Below the pieces are notes generated by a model that ran no database searches, had not been told where the DNA came from, and saw only the letters and a program-made list of their open reading frames with translations. The translations under genes were made by a program, and so were the position numbers. Below are positions 6,956 to 15,564 of a stretch of 64,000 nt of DNA, one piece after another; position 1 is the stretch's first letter, and the number at the start of each line of letters is the position of its first letter. The DNA comes from Herbaspirillum rhizosphaerae (lineage in GTDB: Bacteria; Pseudomonadota; Gammaproteobacteria; Burkholderiales; Burkholderiaceae_D), in NCBI RefSeq assembly GCF_001189965.1, contig NZ_LFLU01000009.1, positions 62,001 through 126,000 of the forward strand. Direction: 5' to 3'.

Positions 6956-8578
6956 TCAGCCTGAAGTCGGCGGGTCGTCGCCGAGCGATACCGGTACTGG
7001 CGGCTCGGTCGTGATTGTTTCGCCTCGATGCCGGGCAAGATTGTGCCGGTAGTAAGCGATGAATTCGGCGGCGGGCATGGCTTTGGCGTATAGCCAGCCT
7101 TGTACGAATTCGACCTCGTGCCGGCTCAGGTAGTCGGCTTGTTCCTGCGTTTCCACGCCTTCGGCGACGATTTTCAGCTTGAGCGTCTTGGCCATGCCGA
7201 TGATGTGCGGCGTCACGCTGCTGGTGGCCGAATCGGTGCCGATGGTGTCGATGAAGGACTTGTCGATCTTGAGCGAATCCAGCGGCAGGCTCTGCAGATA
7301 GGACAGGCTGGAATAGCCGGTGCCGAAGTCGTCGATGGCGACCGCGTGGCCGAGAGCGCGCGCTTTGGTTAGCGTGATGCGCGCCGGGTCGACGTCCATG
7401 AAGCCGCGCTCGGTGGCTTCCAGCCAGATCTGCTGCGGCTCGATGCCGGTGTGCTTCAGCGCGGCCTGCACCGAAGTCAGCGCGCGTCCGGTCTTGATGT
7501 CGTCGGCGCTGAGGTTGATGGCGATGTGCAGATGCCGCTCGGCGGCGAGCGTGGCGCGCAGGTCGGCGACCACGTGTGCGATGACCTGGTCGGTGATGGG
7601 CAGGATCAGCCCGCTCTCTTCGGCCAGCGGGATGAACAGGTCGGGCCTGACCATGCTGCCGTCCGGACGCTGCCAACGCACCAGCGCTTCGGCGCCGATG
7701 CACAGGCCGGTCTCGAGTTCGATGATGGGTTGGTAGTACACGATGAATTCGCGCTTCTTGACCGCCAGCGACAACTCGCCCAGCGGCGACAGGCGCCGTC
7801 GCACGGCCCAGATCACCACGGCGATCATCAGTGCGGCGATCAGCAGTCCGACCGGCAGCAGCATCAGTTGCTGGCGATGCAGGCGCTGGAACAGGAAACT
7901 GCGCGGCTCCAGCGCCACTGCAATCAGTCCTGAACCCCGGGCGGTGGCGATGAGGTTGTCGTCGTCGATGCTGTTGACCGGGTTGGCGATGATGTCGCGG
8001 ATGAGCAGCGGATCGGGGCCGTTGAGGTCGCCCAGCACATAACCTTGGTCGGTGGCGGTCGCCAGCTGGATGCCCGGTTCGACGATCACATCGGCAAAGC
8101 GCGACGGCACGGTCAGTACGTTGTGCGAGCCATAGTGGAAGGCGACCATCGTGTTGCCCTGGGTGACCGCCGGCATCATGCGCAGACTCACTTGCATGCC
8201 GTCGGCGGTGACGAAATCGATGGGCGTCTGTGTGGCGTATTTTTCTGCGTGTCCCCAGGAAGTGCATTTGAGCACGCCTTGCTCGAAGTAACCGACCTCT
8301 TCGATGGAGCGCGTATTGACGGTCAGTTGCCGCATGCGCGCGATGTGCTGTTCGGAACAGGGCTGCATGGTCAGCGGTTCCAGCGCATGCAGTGCGGAGC
8401 GGATTTCGTCGAGGGAGATGTTGCTGCGCAGGATGGCGCGTTGCGCATAGACCGCGAGCCGGGCCTGTTCTTCGCTGACGGCGCGCTTCCAGGAAAAATA
8501 CAGCATGCTGGCCAGCGGCAGCGTGGCGCAAAGAATGGTCGCCAGTCCGGTGACGACGATGATGCGTGATCGGCTCAA
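6956..8578 (-). CDS. CSS-motif EAL-domain cyclic-di-GMP phosphodiesterase
   Basis: This 540-residue membrane protein starts at TTG 8578, chosen for the strong GGGAGG just upstream; an ATG at 8680 would need a charged leader ahead of the first membrane segment. TM1 (about 5-25) and TM2 (about 235-260) bracket a periplasmic CSS-type domain, with cysteines in LEPLTMQPCS and VLKCTSWG that in this family control activity by disulfide state. The EAL domain keeps its key residues: EALVRW (about 296), INLSA, EATERG, DDFGTGYSSLSYL (about 414), KIDKSFI and AEGVET. No GGDEF domain is present. It should degrade c-di-GMP and so lower biofilm signalling. Confidence 0.9.
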   Translation of the reverse strand: MSRSRIIVVTGLATILCATLPLASMLYFSWKRAVSEEQARLAVYAQRAILRSNISLDEIRSALHALEPLTMQPCSEQHIARMRQLTVNTRSIEEVGYFEQGVLKCTSWGHAEKYATQTPIDFVTADGMQVSLRMMPAVTQGNTMVAFHYGSHNVLTVPSRFADVIVEPGIQLATATDQGYVLGDLNGPDPLLIRDIIANPVNSIDDDNLIATARGSGLIAVALEPRSFLFQRLHRQQLMLLPVGLLIAALMIAVVIWAVRRRLSPLGELSLAVKKREFIVYYQPIIELETGLCIGAEALVRWQRPDGSMVRPDLFIPLAEESGLILPITDQVIAHVVADLRATLAAERHLHIAINLSADDIKTGRALTSVQAALKHTGIEPQQIWLEATERGFMDVDPARITLTKARALGHAVAIDDFGTGYSSLSYLQSLPLDSLKIDKSFIDTIGTDSATSSVTPHIIGMAKTLKLKIVAEGVETQEQADYLSRHEVEFVQGWLYAKAMPAAEFIAYYRHNLARHRGETITTEPPVPVSLGDDPPTSG

Positions 8579-8660
8579 GGCATCCTCCCTGCCGTTATGC
8601 TGTGGAAGCAATCCTGTTTTTAGAGAGAATACGCGGTTTATGTCCGGTTTTCGCGCTTTG

Positions 8661-9572
8661 TCAGGCCTGTTGTTGTACAACCGTACTCAGAAACTCCAGG
8701 AACACCCGCGTCTTGGCCGGCACGTGATGGCGCGAAGGGTAGAGCGCATACAGCGGGTAGCGCTCGTCCGGCCAGTCGGGGAAGAGGTCGACCATGCTGC
8801 CGTCGGCCAGGAAACCTGCCGAACCGATATCCATCATCTGCGCGATGCCGTAGCCGGCCAGGCAGGTGCTCCACAGCGTGCCGGCATCGTTGAGCGTGAG
8901 CTGGCCGGTGGGGTGCAGTTCCAGCTTCTTGCGGCCGCGGTGGAATTCCCATGAAAACGGCCGGCCGCTTTCCGGTTCGCGGAACAGGATGCAGACGTGG
9001 CCCTTTTCCAGATCCTGCGGCGTCGCCGGGCGGCCATGGCGTTCGAGGTAAGACGGCGCCGCCACCGTGATGATGCGCGAGTCGGACAGCTTGCGCGCCA
9101 CCAGCGTCGACGGCTTGGGATGGCCGAAGCGCAGCGCCAGGTCGAAGCCGTCGCCGATCATGTCGCCGAGACGGTCGCGCGTGACCAGGTCCAACTCCAG
9201 CTGCGGATGGCGTTCCAGAAAATTGCCCAACTGCGGTCCCAGCAACAGCCGCGAAAAGAACGGGTCGATATTGATGCGCAAACGTCCGCGCACGGTCCTG
9301 ACGCCTTCGGAGGCGGCGGTGGCCGCGTCTTCCAGCCCGGCCAGCAACGGCTGCACCTGTTCATAGAAGCGGCGGCCTTCGTCGGTCAGCGTCACCGAGC
9401 GCGTGGTGCGGTCGAACAGGCGGATGCCGAGCCGCGTCTCCAGCCGGGCCACGGCGCGGCTCACGCCCGGCGGCGACATGTTGAGGATGTCCGCCGCCGC
9501 GGCAAAGCTGCCGCCGTCGACGATGGCGACCAGTACGCTCATGCCGTTCAGGGTGCGTTCGTCAAAGCTCAT
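8661..9572 (-). CDS. LysR-family transcriptional regulator
   Basis: This 303-residue protein has an N-terminal winged helix-turn-helix (SFAAAADILNMSPPGVSRAVARLE, about 22-45, split here by eye into recognition helix and wing) and a periplasmic-binding-protein-like effector domain. It resembles the LysR group with NxSPPxVSR helices that often control neighbouring oxidoreductases. The ATG follows GGGAGA. It is divergent from the NmrA-like gene at 9758; the 185-bp gap holds two inverted repeats. The stop lies 83 bp from the start of the EAL gene, which is transcribed the same way. Confidence 0.88.
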   Translation of the reverse strand: MSFDERTLNGMSVLVAIVDGGSFAAAADILNMSPPGVSRAVARLETRLGIRLFDRTTRSVTLTDEGRRFYEQVQPLLAGLEDAATAASEGVRTVRGRLRINIDPFFSRLLLGPQLGNFLERHPQLELDLVTRDRLGDMIGDGFDLALRFGHPKPSTLVARKLSDSRIITVAAPSYLERHGRPATPQDLEKGHVCILFREPESGRPFSWEFHRGRKKLELHPTGQLTLNDAGTLWSTCLAGYGIAQMMDIGSAGFLADGSMVDLFPDWPDERYPLYALYPSRHHVPAKTRVFLEFLSTVVQQQA

Positions 9573-9606
9573 ACCGATTCTCCCATTGATATCTCGCGGC
9601 TATTGT

Positions 9607-9655
9607 CCGGCATGCATGCCGGCATCATTAGTGACATTTCAGCACTTATGAAATG
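9607..9655. promoter_or_regulatory. Two inverted repeats in the LysR/NmrA divergent region
   Basis: CCGGCATGCATGCCGG at 9607-9622 is a perfect 16-bp palindrome. CATTTCA at 9635-9641 and TGAAATG at 9649-9655 form a 7-bp inverted repeat with a 7-base centre, which fits the T-N11-A form of LysR boxes. Likely operator for the LysR protein encoded at 9572. Confidence 0.45.
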
Positions 9656-9757
9656 CCATTGATGCTATCGCAAAACCTGTCGCCAGGCCCGAGAATCCAC
9701 TCCAACCAGCAGTTTGCTGCGTGTTTATTTCAACGTTGAAATCATCAGGAGAAAGCC

Positions 9758-10621
9758 ATGTTTGCCATCACAGGAATTACCGGTCAGGTCGGCGGCGTTG
9801 TCGCCCGTCAATTATTGAATCAGAAAAAATCGGTGCGCGCCGTTGTGCGCGACGCCGCCAAGGGCGCAGCGTGGGCAGCGCAGGGATGCGACCTGGCTCT
9901 GGCCGCAGTGGAAGACAGCGCCGCGCTGGAGCGCGCCTTCACCGGCATGGAAGGCGTTTTCATCTTACTGCCGCCGACCTTCGACCCGAGCGAAGGCTAT
10001 CCGGAAGCGCGCGCCGCCATCGCTTCCATCAAGGCGGCCTTGCTCGCGGCCAAGCCGGGCAAGGTGGTCTGCCTGTCGACCATCGGTGCGCGCGCCACGC
10101 AGACCAATTTGCTCAATCAGCTCGGCCTGCTGGAAGAAGCCTTGAGCGATTTGCCGCTGCCGGTGGCCTTCCTGCGTGCCGGCTGGTTCATGGAAAACGC
10201 CGTCTGGGATGTGGCGCCGGCGCGCGAAGGCGTGATCCCCAGCTACCTGCAACCACTGGACAAGCCGGTGCCCATGGTGGCGACCGCCGACGTCGGCAGT
10301 GTGGCGGCGGAACTGCTGCTGGAACAATGGAGCGGCATACGCATCGTCGAGCTGGAGGGGCCGAAACGCATCACTCCGCTGGAGATCGCCGCCTGTTTCG
10401 GCAAGCTGCTGGGACGTGAGGTGAAAACGGAAGCCGTGCCGCGCTTCACCTGGGACGACGTATTCCGCTCGCAGGGCATGCGCAATCCCTTGCCGCGCAT
10501 GCAGATGCTGGACGGTTTCAACGAAGGCTGGATCGATTTTGCATCGGGCCGCGACGGCACGCGCAAGGGCGTGGTCGGGTTGGAAACGGTGTTGCAGGGT
10601 TTGATCGAACGCGCTGCCTAG
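9758..10621 (+). CDS. NmrA-like NAD(P)-binding oxidoreductase / quinone reductase-like
   Basis: This 287-residue protein starts after AGGAGA. It is an atypical short-chain dehydrogenase: the N-terminal Rossmann motif reads GITGQVGGVVARQL (GxxGxxG type), followed by AVVRD and FILLPP strands, as in NmrA and QorB/AzoB-type proteins that bind NAD(P). It lacks the classical YxxxK catalytic pair at the usual place, so it may be a redox sensor or a quinone/azo reductase. The divergent LysR gene at 9572 is the probable regulator. A 13-bp-stem hairpin follows its stop. Substrate unknown. Confidence 0.8.
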   Translation: MFAITGITGQVGGVVARQLLNQKKSVRAVVRDAAKGAAWAAQGCDLALAAVEDSAALERAFTGMEGVFILLPPTFDPSEGYPEARAAIASIKAALLAAKPGKVVCLSTIGARATQTNLLNQLGLLEEALSDLPLPVAFLRAGWFMENAVWDVAPAREGVIPSYLQPLDKPVPMVATADVGSVAAELLLEQWSGIRIVELEGPKRITPLEIAACFGKLLGREVKTEAVPRFTWDDVFRSQGMRNPLPRMQMLDGFNEGWIDFASGRDGTRKGVVGLETVLQGLIERAA

Positions 10622-10633
10622 TACTTGTATCTT

Positions 10634-10670
10634 GCTGCGGCTGATCGAGGGGGGACAGATCAGCCGCAGC
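10634..10670. terminator. Hairpin between convergent genes
   Basis: GCTGCGGCTGATC (10634-10646) and GATCAGCCGCAGC (10658-10670) form a perfect 13-bp stem with an 11-base loop, between the convergent NmrA-like and EamA genes. Only a short GTTTC follows, so termination may be weak or partly factor-dependent. Confidence 0.6.
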
Positions 10671-10684
10671 GTTTCATCGCCTCT

Positions 10685-11632
10685 TCATTTGGCTTTTCCT
10701 CCGCCGCGCTGACCCCAGGCCACACCGATCAGGACCAGCGCACCGGCCAGCGCATGATAGGCGTGCAGCTGTTCGTCCAGCAGCGCCCATGCCGCCAGCG
10801 CCACCAGCAGCGGAATCAGGTTGGCGAACAAGGCGCTGCGCGGGGCGCCCAGATGCTTGATCGCGTTCATCCACATGAAGGGCGCGCCGATCGAGGCCAA
10901 GAGGCCCGCATACATCACCATCGGCAGGTTCTGCATGGTCAGCGGCGAAGCCGGCGCCGCCAGCCAGAACGGCAGCAGGATCAGGCTGCCGAACGCCGCC
11001 TGCACATACAGCTGCACCCAGGTCGACAGCGGCAGCGCCCAGCGTTTCAGCAGCACGCCGTAGAAGGCGTTGGAGGTCACCGCAATCAGCATGAGCGCGT
11101 CGCCGATATGCACGCCGCCGTTGAACAGCCGCGCCGGATCGCCGTGCGAACTCAGCACCGCCAGGCCCAGCAGCGACAACACGCCGCCGGCGATACGCGC
11201 CGACGACAGGCGCTCGCCGGCGAACAGGCTGCTCAGGCAGGCCGAGACCAGCGGCATCAGCGCCACCGTCACGCCCATGTTGACCGCCGACGTGGTGCGC
11301 GCCGCTTCATACGCCAGCCCCTGGTACATCGCCATGCCCAGCGCGCCGAGCAGCAGCAGGCGCGGCCAGTGAGCCGCAACCACCGCGCGCTGCCGCCATG
11401 CTTCGCGCCCGAGGAAGGGCGTCATCACCAGCACCGCCAGCATCCAGCGATAGAAAGCGATGGCGGCCGGTTCGATTGCGGTGGACGCAGCCTTGGTGAT
11501 GATGGTGTTGCCGCTCCAGATGCAGACCGCCGCCAGCGGAAAGAGATAGAAGCGGATGCCGCCGGCGGGCGCCGATGTGGCCGATGTTGCAGATGTTGCG
11601 GATGGCGCAAGTGAAGAAGTGTTGTTCGACAT
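10685..11632 (-). CDS. DMT-superfamily permease with two EamA domains
   Basis: This 315-residue protein has ten predicted membrane segments arranged as two EamA repeats (about 28-158 and 168-305), the usual form of RhaT/YdcZ-like drug/metabolite exporters. Short conserved runs such as WSGNTIITK near TM1 and the repeat-end segment LFAGERLSSARIAGGVLSLLG match the family. A Ser/Thr/Ala-rich cytoplasmic leader precedes TM1. The ATG follows AAGGAG. It is divergent from the LysR gene at 11799, its likely regulator. The transported compound cannot be read from the sequence; amino acids or small metabolites are common. Confidence 0.87.
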   Translation of the reverse strand: MSNNTSSLAPSATSATSATSAPAGGIRFYLFPLAAVCIWSGNTIITKAASTAIEPAAIAFYRWMLAVLVMTPFLGREAWRQRAVVAAHWPRLLLLGALGMAMYQGLAYEAARTTSAVNMGVTVALMPLVSACLSSLFAGERLSSARIAGGVLSLLGLAVLSSHGDPARLFNGGVHIGDALMLIAVTSNAFYGVLLKRWALPLSTWVQLYVQAAFGSLILLPFWLAAPASPLTMQNLPMVMYAGLLASIGAPFMWMNAIKHLGAPRSALFANLIPLLVALAAWALLDEQLHAYHALAGALVLIGVAWGQRGGGKAK

Positions 11633-11798
11633 GATGACTCCTTGAGGTTTTGCACTATCCTGCGGTATTGCTATGCATGCATAAAGTGATATTGTTGCAG
11701 TTCATCAGTGCAATCTGTGAAGTAGTCAACACGGCATGCACCCCGCAACAATTCTTTTTTGCCGATACCGCAAACCATCACCCGCAGGAGCAACCGTC

Positions 11799-12707
11799 AT
11801 GCGCGATCTCGATTTCAACATGGTGCTCGACCTCGAAGCCTTGCTGCGTGAAGGCAGCGTGGTCGGTGCGGCCAAACGCCTGCATCTGAGTGCGCCGGCC
11901 ATGAGCCGCCGCCTCGCCAATTTGCGCGAGGCGGTCGGCGATCAGCTGTTCGTCCCGGCCGGACGCGGGCTGGTGCCGACCCAGCGCGCGCTGGAGCTGC
12001 GCGAAAAGATCGACGCCCTCGCTGAACAGATGCGCAAGGTGTTCATGACCGATGAGGTTGATCTGTCGACGGTGGAGCGCACGCTGGTGTTGCGCACCAA
12101 CGACGGCTTCGCCGGCGCCTGGGCCGCGCGCCTGGCGCAACGGGTCGCGCAGGAAGCGCCCGGCATCACGCTGCGCTTTTCGCCGCGCGCCGACAAGCAC
12201 GTCGGCGTCTTGCGCGACGGCCTGGTCGACCTGGAGATCGGGGCCTTGCATCCGGGAGACGATGACATGGCGGAAGAGCTGCACAACCAGGTGCTGTTCA
12301 GGACGCCCTTCGTCGGCGTGGTGCGCGCCGGCCATCCGCTGGCGCGCAAGAAGGTCAGCCTCACCGGTTTCATCGCGTGGCCGCATATTGCGGCTTCGCG
12401 CACCGGCAGCGACAGCGGTCCGATCGACGATGCGCTGGCGGCGCGCGGCATGCGGCGCAAGGTCAGGCTGGTGGCGCCGGGATTTCAGTCGGCGGTGATG
12501 ATGGCGGCGTCCTCAGACATGATCGCCGCCGCGCCCGCGAGGTTTGCACGCTGGGCCACGGAGCATCTGGACTTGCACGTTTTTCCGCTGCCGCTGGCGA
12601 CGCCGGAAGTGGAAGTCTCGCAAAGCTGGCACCCGCGCCGCCATGCCGACCCCGTGCACAAATGGGTGCGCGGGCTGGTGCGGGACTTGTGCAGTGGGCC
12701 GGACTGA
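11799..12707 (+). CDS. LysR-family transcriptional regulator
   Basis: This 302-residue protein begins MRDLDFNMVLDLEALLREGS, typical of the LysR subgroup near NodD/NahR in which the helix-turn-helix (VGAAKRLHLSAPAMSRRLANLRE) follows an FNML-like start. The ATG at 11799 is preceded by GCAGGAG with 8-base spacing; the frame is open to 11736 without a better site. The effector domain starts near RTLVLRTNDGFAGAW. It is divergent from the EamA exporter gene, with the 12-bp palindrome TATGCATGCATA at 11672-11683 between them, a possible operator. The OsmC gene downstream is convergent. Confidence 0.87.
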   Translation: MRDLDFNMVLDLEALLREGSVVGAAKRLHLSAPAMSRRLANLREAVGDQLFVPAGRGLVPTQRALELREKIDALAEQMRKVFMTDEVDLSTVERTLVLRTNDGFAGAWAARLAQRVAQEAPGITLRFSPRADKHVGVLRDGLVDLEIGALHPGDDDMAEELHNQVLFRTPFVGVVRAGHPLARKKVSLTGFIAWPHIAASRTGSDSGPIDDALAARGMRRKVRLVAPGFQSAVMMAASSDMIAAAPARFARWATEHLDLHVFPLPLATPEVEVSQSWHPRRHADPVHKWVRGLVRDLCSGPD

Positions 12708-12713
12708 CAAAGC

Positions 12714-13121
12714 TCAGGCCAGCGTGGTGGTGACTTCGGTCTTGACGCTGGTCATCAGTTTTTGCACCGGGCATTTCTCGGCCACGGCCAGCAACTCCTG
12801 GCGCTGCGCGTCGGTAAGGTCGCCGCTCAGGCTGATCGCCGCCGCCAGGCGATAGGTGCCTTGCCGCTCTTCGCTGTTGTCGCGCGTGATGGCGACCTGG
12901 ATGTCTTCCACCGGGATGTTCTTGCGCTTGGCGTACCACACCAGCGTCAGCGCCTTGCAGGCGCCGAGCGCGGCATCGTACAGATCATGCGGATTGGGGC
13001 CGGCGTCGTCGCCGCCTTCTTCCACCGCGCCGTCAACCGAGATGAGGTGGTTGCGCACGTGCACGACGTGACGCATGGCGAGCGACTGGTCGCGCTTGAT
13101 TTCGATGGCTGGACTGGACAT
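12714..13121 (-). CDS. OsmC/Ohr-family peroxide-reducing protein
   Basis: This 135-residue protein has the two redox cysteines of the OsmC family: C55 in ALGACKALTLVWYAKRK and C117 in AEKCPVQKLM. The VGPNPHDL-like segment here reads AGPNPHDLYDAALGAC. OsmC proteins reduce organic hydroperoxides with thiol donors in the cytoplasm. The ATG at 13121 follows AAGGAA; the frame extends upstream into unrelated Arg/Ser-rich sequence and was not used. It is convergent with the LysR gene and lies just downstream of the ABC transporter operon, with 64 bp between, so some read-through expression is possible. Confidence 0.88.
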   Translation of the reverse strand: MSSPAIEIKRDQSLAMRHVVHVRNHLISVDGAVEEGGDDAGPNPHDLYDAALGACKALTLVWYAKRKNIPVEDIQVAITRDNSEERQGTYRLAAAISLSGDLTDAQRQELLAVAEKCPVQKLMTSVKTEVTTTLA

Positions 13122-13185
13122 GGGCGTTCCTTGCAGTGGGAAAAGAACGCTCAATGTAGCGCGTTTTGCCGTGCGCGTCTGCGGG

Positions 13186-13959
13186 TCAGTGCGCGCGCAA
13201 ATCCGACAGGAATTTTTGCGCACGGAGGCTTTGCGGACGCAGGAAAAAATCCTCAGGCGCGCCGGTCTCGACGATACGCCCCTGATCCATGAACCACACG
13301 CGGTCGGCGACTTCGCGCGCGAAGCCCATTTCATGCGTGACGCAGATCATGGTCATGCCGTCGCGCGCAAGTTGCTTCATTACTTGTAAAACCTCACCGA
13401 CCATTTCCGGATCGAGCGCGGAAGTCGGTTCGTCGAACAGCATCGCCGGCGGATCCATGGCCAGTGCCCGCGCGATCGCCACACGCTGCTGTTGTCCGCC
13501 GGACAATTGACCGGGATAGGATTCGGCCTTGCTGGCCAGGCCGACACGCTCCAGCAGTTCCAAAGCACGCACCCGCGCCTCGCTGCGTTTGCTGCCGCGC
13601 ACATTGACCGGCGCCATGACGATGTTGTCCAGCACCGACAGGTGCGGGAACAGGTTGAAGCTCTGGAACACAAAACCCACGCGGGCGCGGAAGCGATTCA
13701 GATTCAGTTTTGGCGCATGCACATCCTGGCCGTCGAACACGATCTTGCCCTTCTGGATGTCTTCCAGCCGGTTGACGGTGCGGATCAGGGTCGACTTGCC
13801 CGAGCCCGAGGGACCGCATACCACCACCACTTCGCCCTTGGCGACGCTGGCGTTGACGTCGGCCAGCGCGTGATAGGCGCCGTACCATTTGTTGACCTGA
13901 TCGAAGCTGATCATGCTGTTTGTACTGTCTGTGGCAGTGTTGCCGGAGAATGTCGTCAT
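13186..13959 (-). CDS. Polar amino-acid ABC transporter ATP-binding protein
   Basis: This 257-residue ATPase has Walker [10 protein letters not shown], signature [15 protein letters not shown], Walker [15 protein letters not shown], and the H-loop CVTHEMGFA, as in GlnQ/HisP-type importers. The ATG at 13959 precedes a short Ser/Thr leader; [12 protein letters not shown] at codon 16 (13914) is an alternative start and neither has a strong ribosome site. It energises uptake by the two permeases encoded immediately upstream (14753 and 15460) with the binding protein from 16392. It is the last gene of a six-gene minus-strand set that starts with the RraA-like gene. Confidence 0.92.
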   Translation of the reverse strand: MTTFSGNTATDSTNSMISFDQVNKWYGAYHALADVNASVAKGEVVVVCGPSGSGKSTLIRTVNRLEDIQKGKIVFDGQDVHAPKLNLNRFRARVGFVFQSFNLFPHLSVLDNIVMAPVNVRGSKRSEARVRALELLERVGLASKAESYPGQLSGGQQQRVAIARALAMDPPAMLFDEPTSALDPEMVGEVLQVMKQLARDGMTMICVTHEMGFAREVADRVWFMDQGRIVETGAPEDFFLRPQSLRAQKFLSDLRAH

Positions 13960-13982
13960 GGTGTCGATTCCATTGAGATTGA

Positions 13983-14753
13983 TCAGGCCGCGGTGGTCGC
14001 CGCGACCGTGTTGTTGCCTGCGTCGTTGGCGACGCTCGCTGCTGCGGTGCGCGGTCCGCCGCTGCGGCGTCGGGCGATGCGGCGCTCCAGCCAGCGCGCG
14101 AATTGCGTCAGCAGCGAGCACAGCACGAAGTAGATCAGCGCCAGCATCACGAATACCGGGAAGGGTTTGGTCAGCAGGGTGCTGTTGATCTGGTTGGCGG
14201 CGAAGGTCAGTTCGTTGACGCTGATGACATAGCCCAGCGAGGTTTCCTTGATGGTCGAGACGAACTGGCTGATCATGGCCGGCAGCATGTTGTAGAGCGC
14301 CTGCGGCAGTACGATCTTGAACATGGTCTGCAGATAGCTCATGCCGAGCGCGCGCGATGCTTCGACCTGGCCTTTGGGCAAGCCCTCGATGCCGGCGCGG
14401 ATCACTTCGGCCAGATACGCGGCTTCATAGATCACCACCGTCACCAGCATCGTCGTGAAGCCGGAAATGGTGGTGCCGATCAGCAGCGGTACAAAGAAGT
14501 ACACCCAGAAAATGAACATCACCAGCGGCACGCCGCGCACCGTATAGATGATGGCGATGGCCGGCGCGCGCAGGATCGCCAGCGGGCTCACGCGTCCCAG
14601 CGCCAGCAGCACGCTCACCGGAAAGGCCAGCAGCAGGCCGGCCACGGAAAGGATCAGCGTGATCGCCAGGCCGCCGAGCGGGCCGTTGGGATACTGGCCG
14701 ATCAGCAGCAGCGTCCAGTTGTCGCGCAGGATATGAAAGATGTCGATGATCAC
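13983..14753 (-). CDS. Polar amino-acid ABC transporter permease
   Basis: This 256-residue inner-membrane protein has about five membrane segments and the EAA loop [23 protein letters not shown], followed by [18 protein letters not shown], which docks on the ATPase. It belongs to the HisM/GlnP family of permeases. The start is GTG at 14753, behind TGAGGACC and 8 bases after the stop of the first permease gene, so translation is probably coupled. The tail beyond residue 225 is hydrophilic and Arg-rich ([11 protein letters not shown]), longer than usual. It pairs with the permease encoded at 15460 as a heterodimer. Confidence 0.92.
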   Translation of the reverse strand: MIIDIFHILRDNWTLLLIGQYPNGPLGGLAITLILSVAGLLLAFPVSVLLALGRVSPLAILRAPAIAIIYTVRGVPLVMFIFWVYFFVPLLIGTTISGFTTMLVTVVIYEAAYLAEVIRAGIEGLPKGQVEASRALGMSYLQTMFKIVLPQALYNMLPAMISQFVSTIKETSLGYVISVNELTFAANQINSTLLTKPFPVFVMLALIYFVLCSLLTQFARWLERRIARRRSGGPRTAAASVANDAGNNTVAATTAA

Positions 14754-14761
14754 GATGGTCC

Positions 14762-15460
14762 TCAGCGCGTCTTGATGCGGTAACGGTTTTCCAGCATCGC
14801 GCCGCCGGCCATGATCAGCAGCGAAATGCCGAGATAGATCACGGTGGTCAGCAGATAGGTCTCGATGGTGTGGAAGGACTGGCTTTCGATCTCACGCGTG
14901 GCGTAGGTCAGTTCGGCCACGCCGACCACCATCGCCAGGCTGGTGTTCTTGAACAGCAGCACGGTGTGGCTGACCAGCGTCGGCAGCGCAATGCGCAAGG
15001 CTTGCGGCAGGATCACCAGGCGCGAGGCCTTGAGGTAGGACAGGCCGAGGGCGCGCGCCGCTTCCATCTGCGAACCGGGAATGGCGCGGATGCCGCTGCG
15101 CAAGCTTTCAGAGATATAAGCCGACATGCACAGGCCGACCGCGATGACGGCAAACAGGAATTCGCTGTGACGCTGGTTGAACCAGAGCTGCACGCTGTCC
15201 GGCAGCAAGGTCGGCACGCCGAAGTACCAGAGAAAAATCTGCACCAGCATCGGCACGTTCTGGTGATACTCGACGAACAGCGCGACGCCGCGCTCGGCCC
15301 AGCGATTGCGCGTCATGCGCAGCAGCGCCAGCAGGATGCCGACTGCCATCGCCAGGATCCAGGCGTAGCCGGTCAGCTGCAGCATGGTGCTGATGCCTTC
15401 GATGATGAGGCGCGGATAGTCCTCGCGCAACAGCACCGAAAAATCCAGTTTGGTACTCAT
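14762..15460 (-). CDS. Polar amino-acid ABC transporter permease
   Basis: This 232-residue membrane protein is of the HisQ/GltJ type: about five membrane segments and the EAA loop ESLRSGIRAIPGSQMEAARALGL followed by RLVILPQALRIALPTL. FVEYHQNVPMLVQIFLWYFG matches the glutamate/aspartate transporter permease GltJ closely in style (VEFFRNTPLLVQLFFWYF pattern), which hints at an acidic amino-acid substrate. The ATG follows GGAAGGAA. A hairpin lies between it and the binding-protein gene upstream, a common way to give the binding protein more mRNA than the membrane parts. Confidence 0.92.
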   Translation of the reverse strand: MSTKLDFSVLLREDYPRLIIEGISTMLQLTGYAWILAMAVGILLALLRMTRNRWAERGVALFVEYHQNVPMLVQIFLWYFGVPTLLPDSVQLWFNQRHSEFLFAVIAVGLCMSAYISESLRSGIRAIPGSQMEAARALGLSYLKASRLVILPQALRIALPTLVSHTVLLFKNTSLAMVVGVAELTYATREIESQSFHTIETYLLTTVIYLGISLLIMAGGAMLENRYRIKTR

Positions 15461-15483
15461 ACAATTCCTTCCCCAATTGCGTT

Positions 15484-15521
15484 GCTGCCGCCTGGCCGGA
15501 TGATCCGGGACAGGCGGCAGC
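15484..15521 (-). terminator. Intra-operon hairpin between binding-protein and permease genes
   Basis: GCTGCCGCCTG (15484-15494) pairs perfectly with CAGGCGGCAGC (15511-15521). An inner stem, CCGGAT and ATCCGG around one G (15496-15508), would extend it. There is no U-run. I read it as an mRNA-stabilising or attenuating hairpin that lets the binding-protein transcript outnumber the permease part. Confidence 0.55.
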
Positions 15522-15564
15522 GCAGATCGTCATCCCTGCTGTTCAATCCTTGCTTACGTCTTGC

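Noticed and set aside
6871-7014. A possible LysR remnant after the second copy of the mdlC-type element, which keeps the CATGAC of the true LysR start.
   Set aside because: The reading frame after that ATG has no LysR helix-turn-helix residues, so only the control region, not the gene, is repeated.
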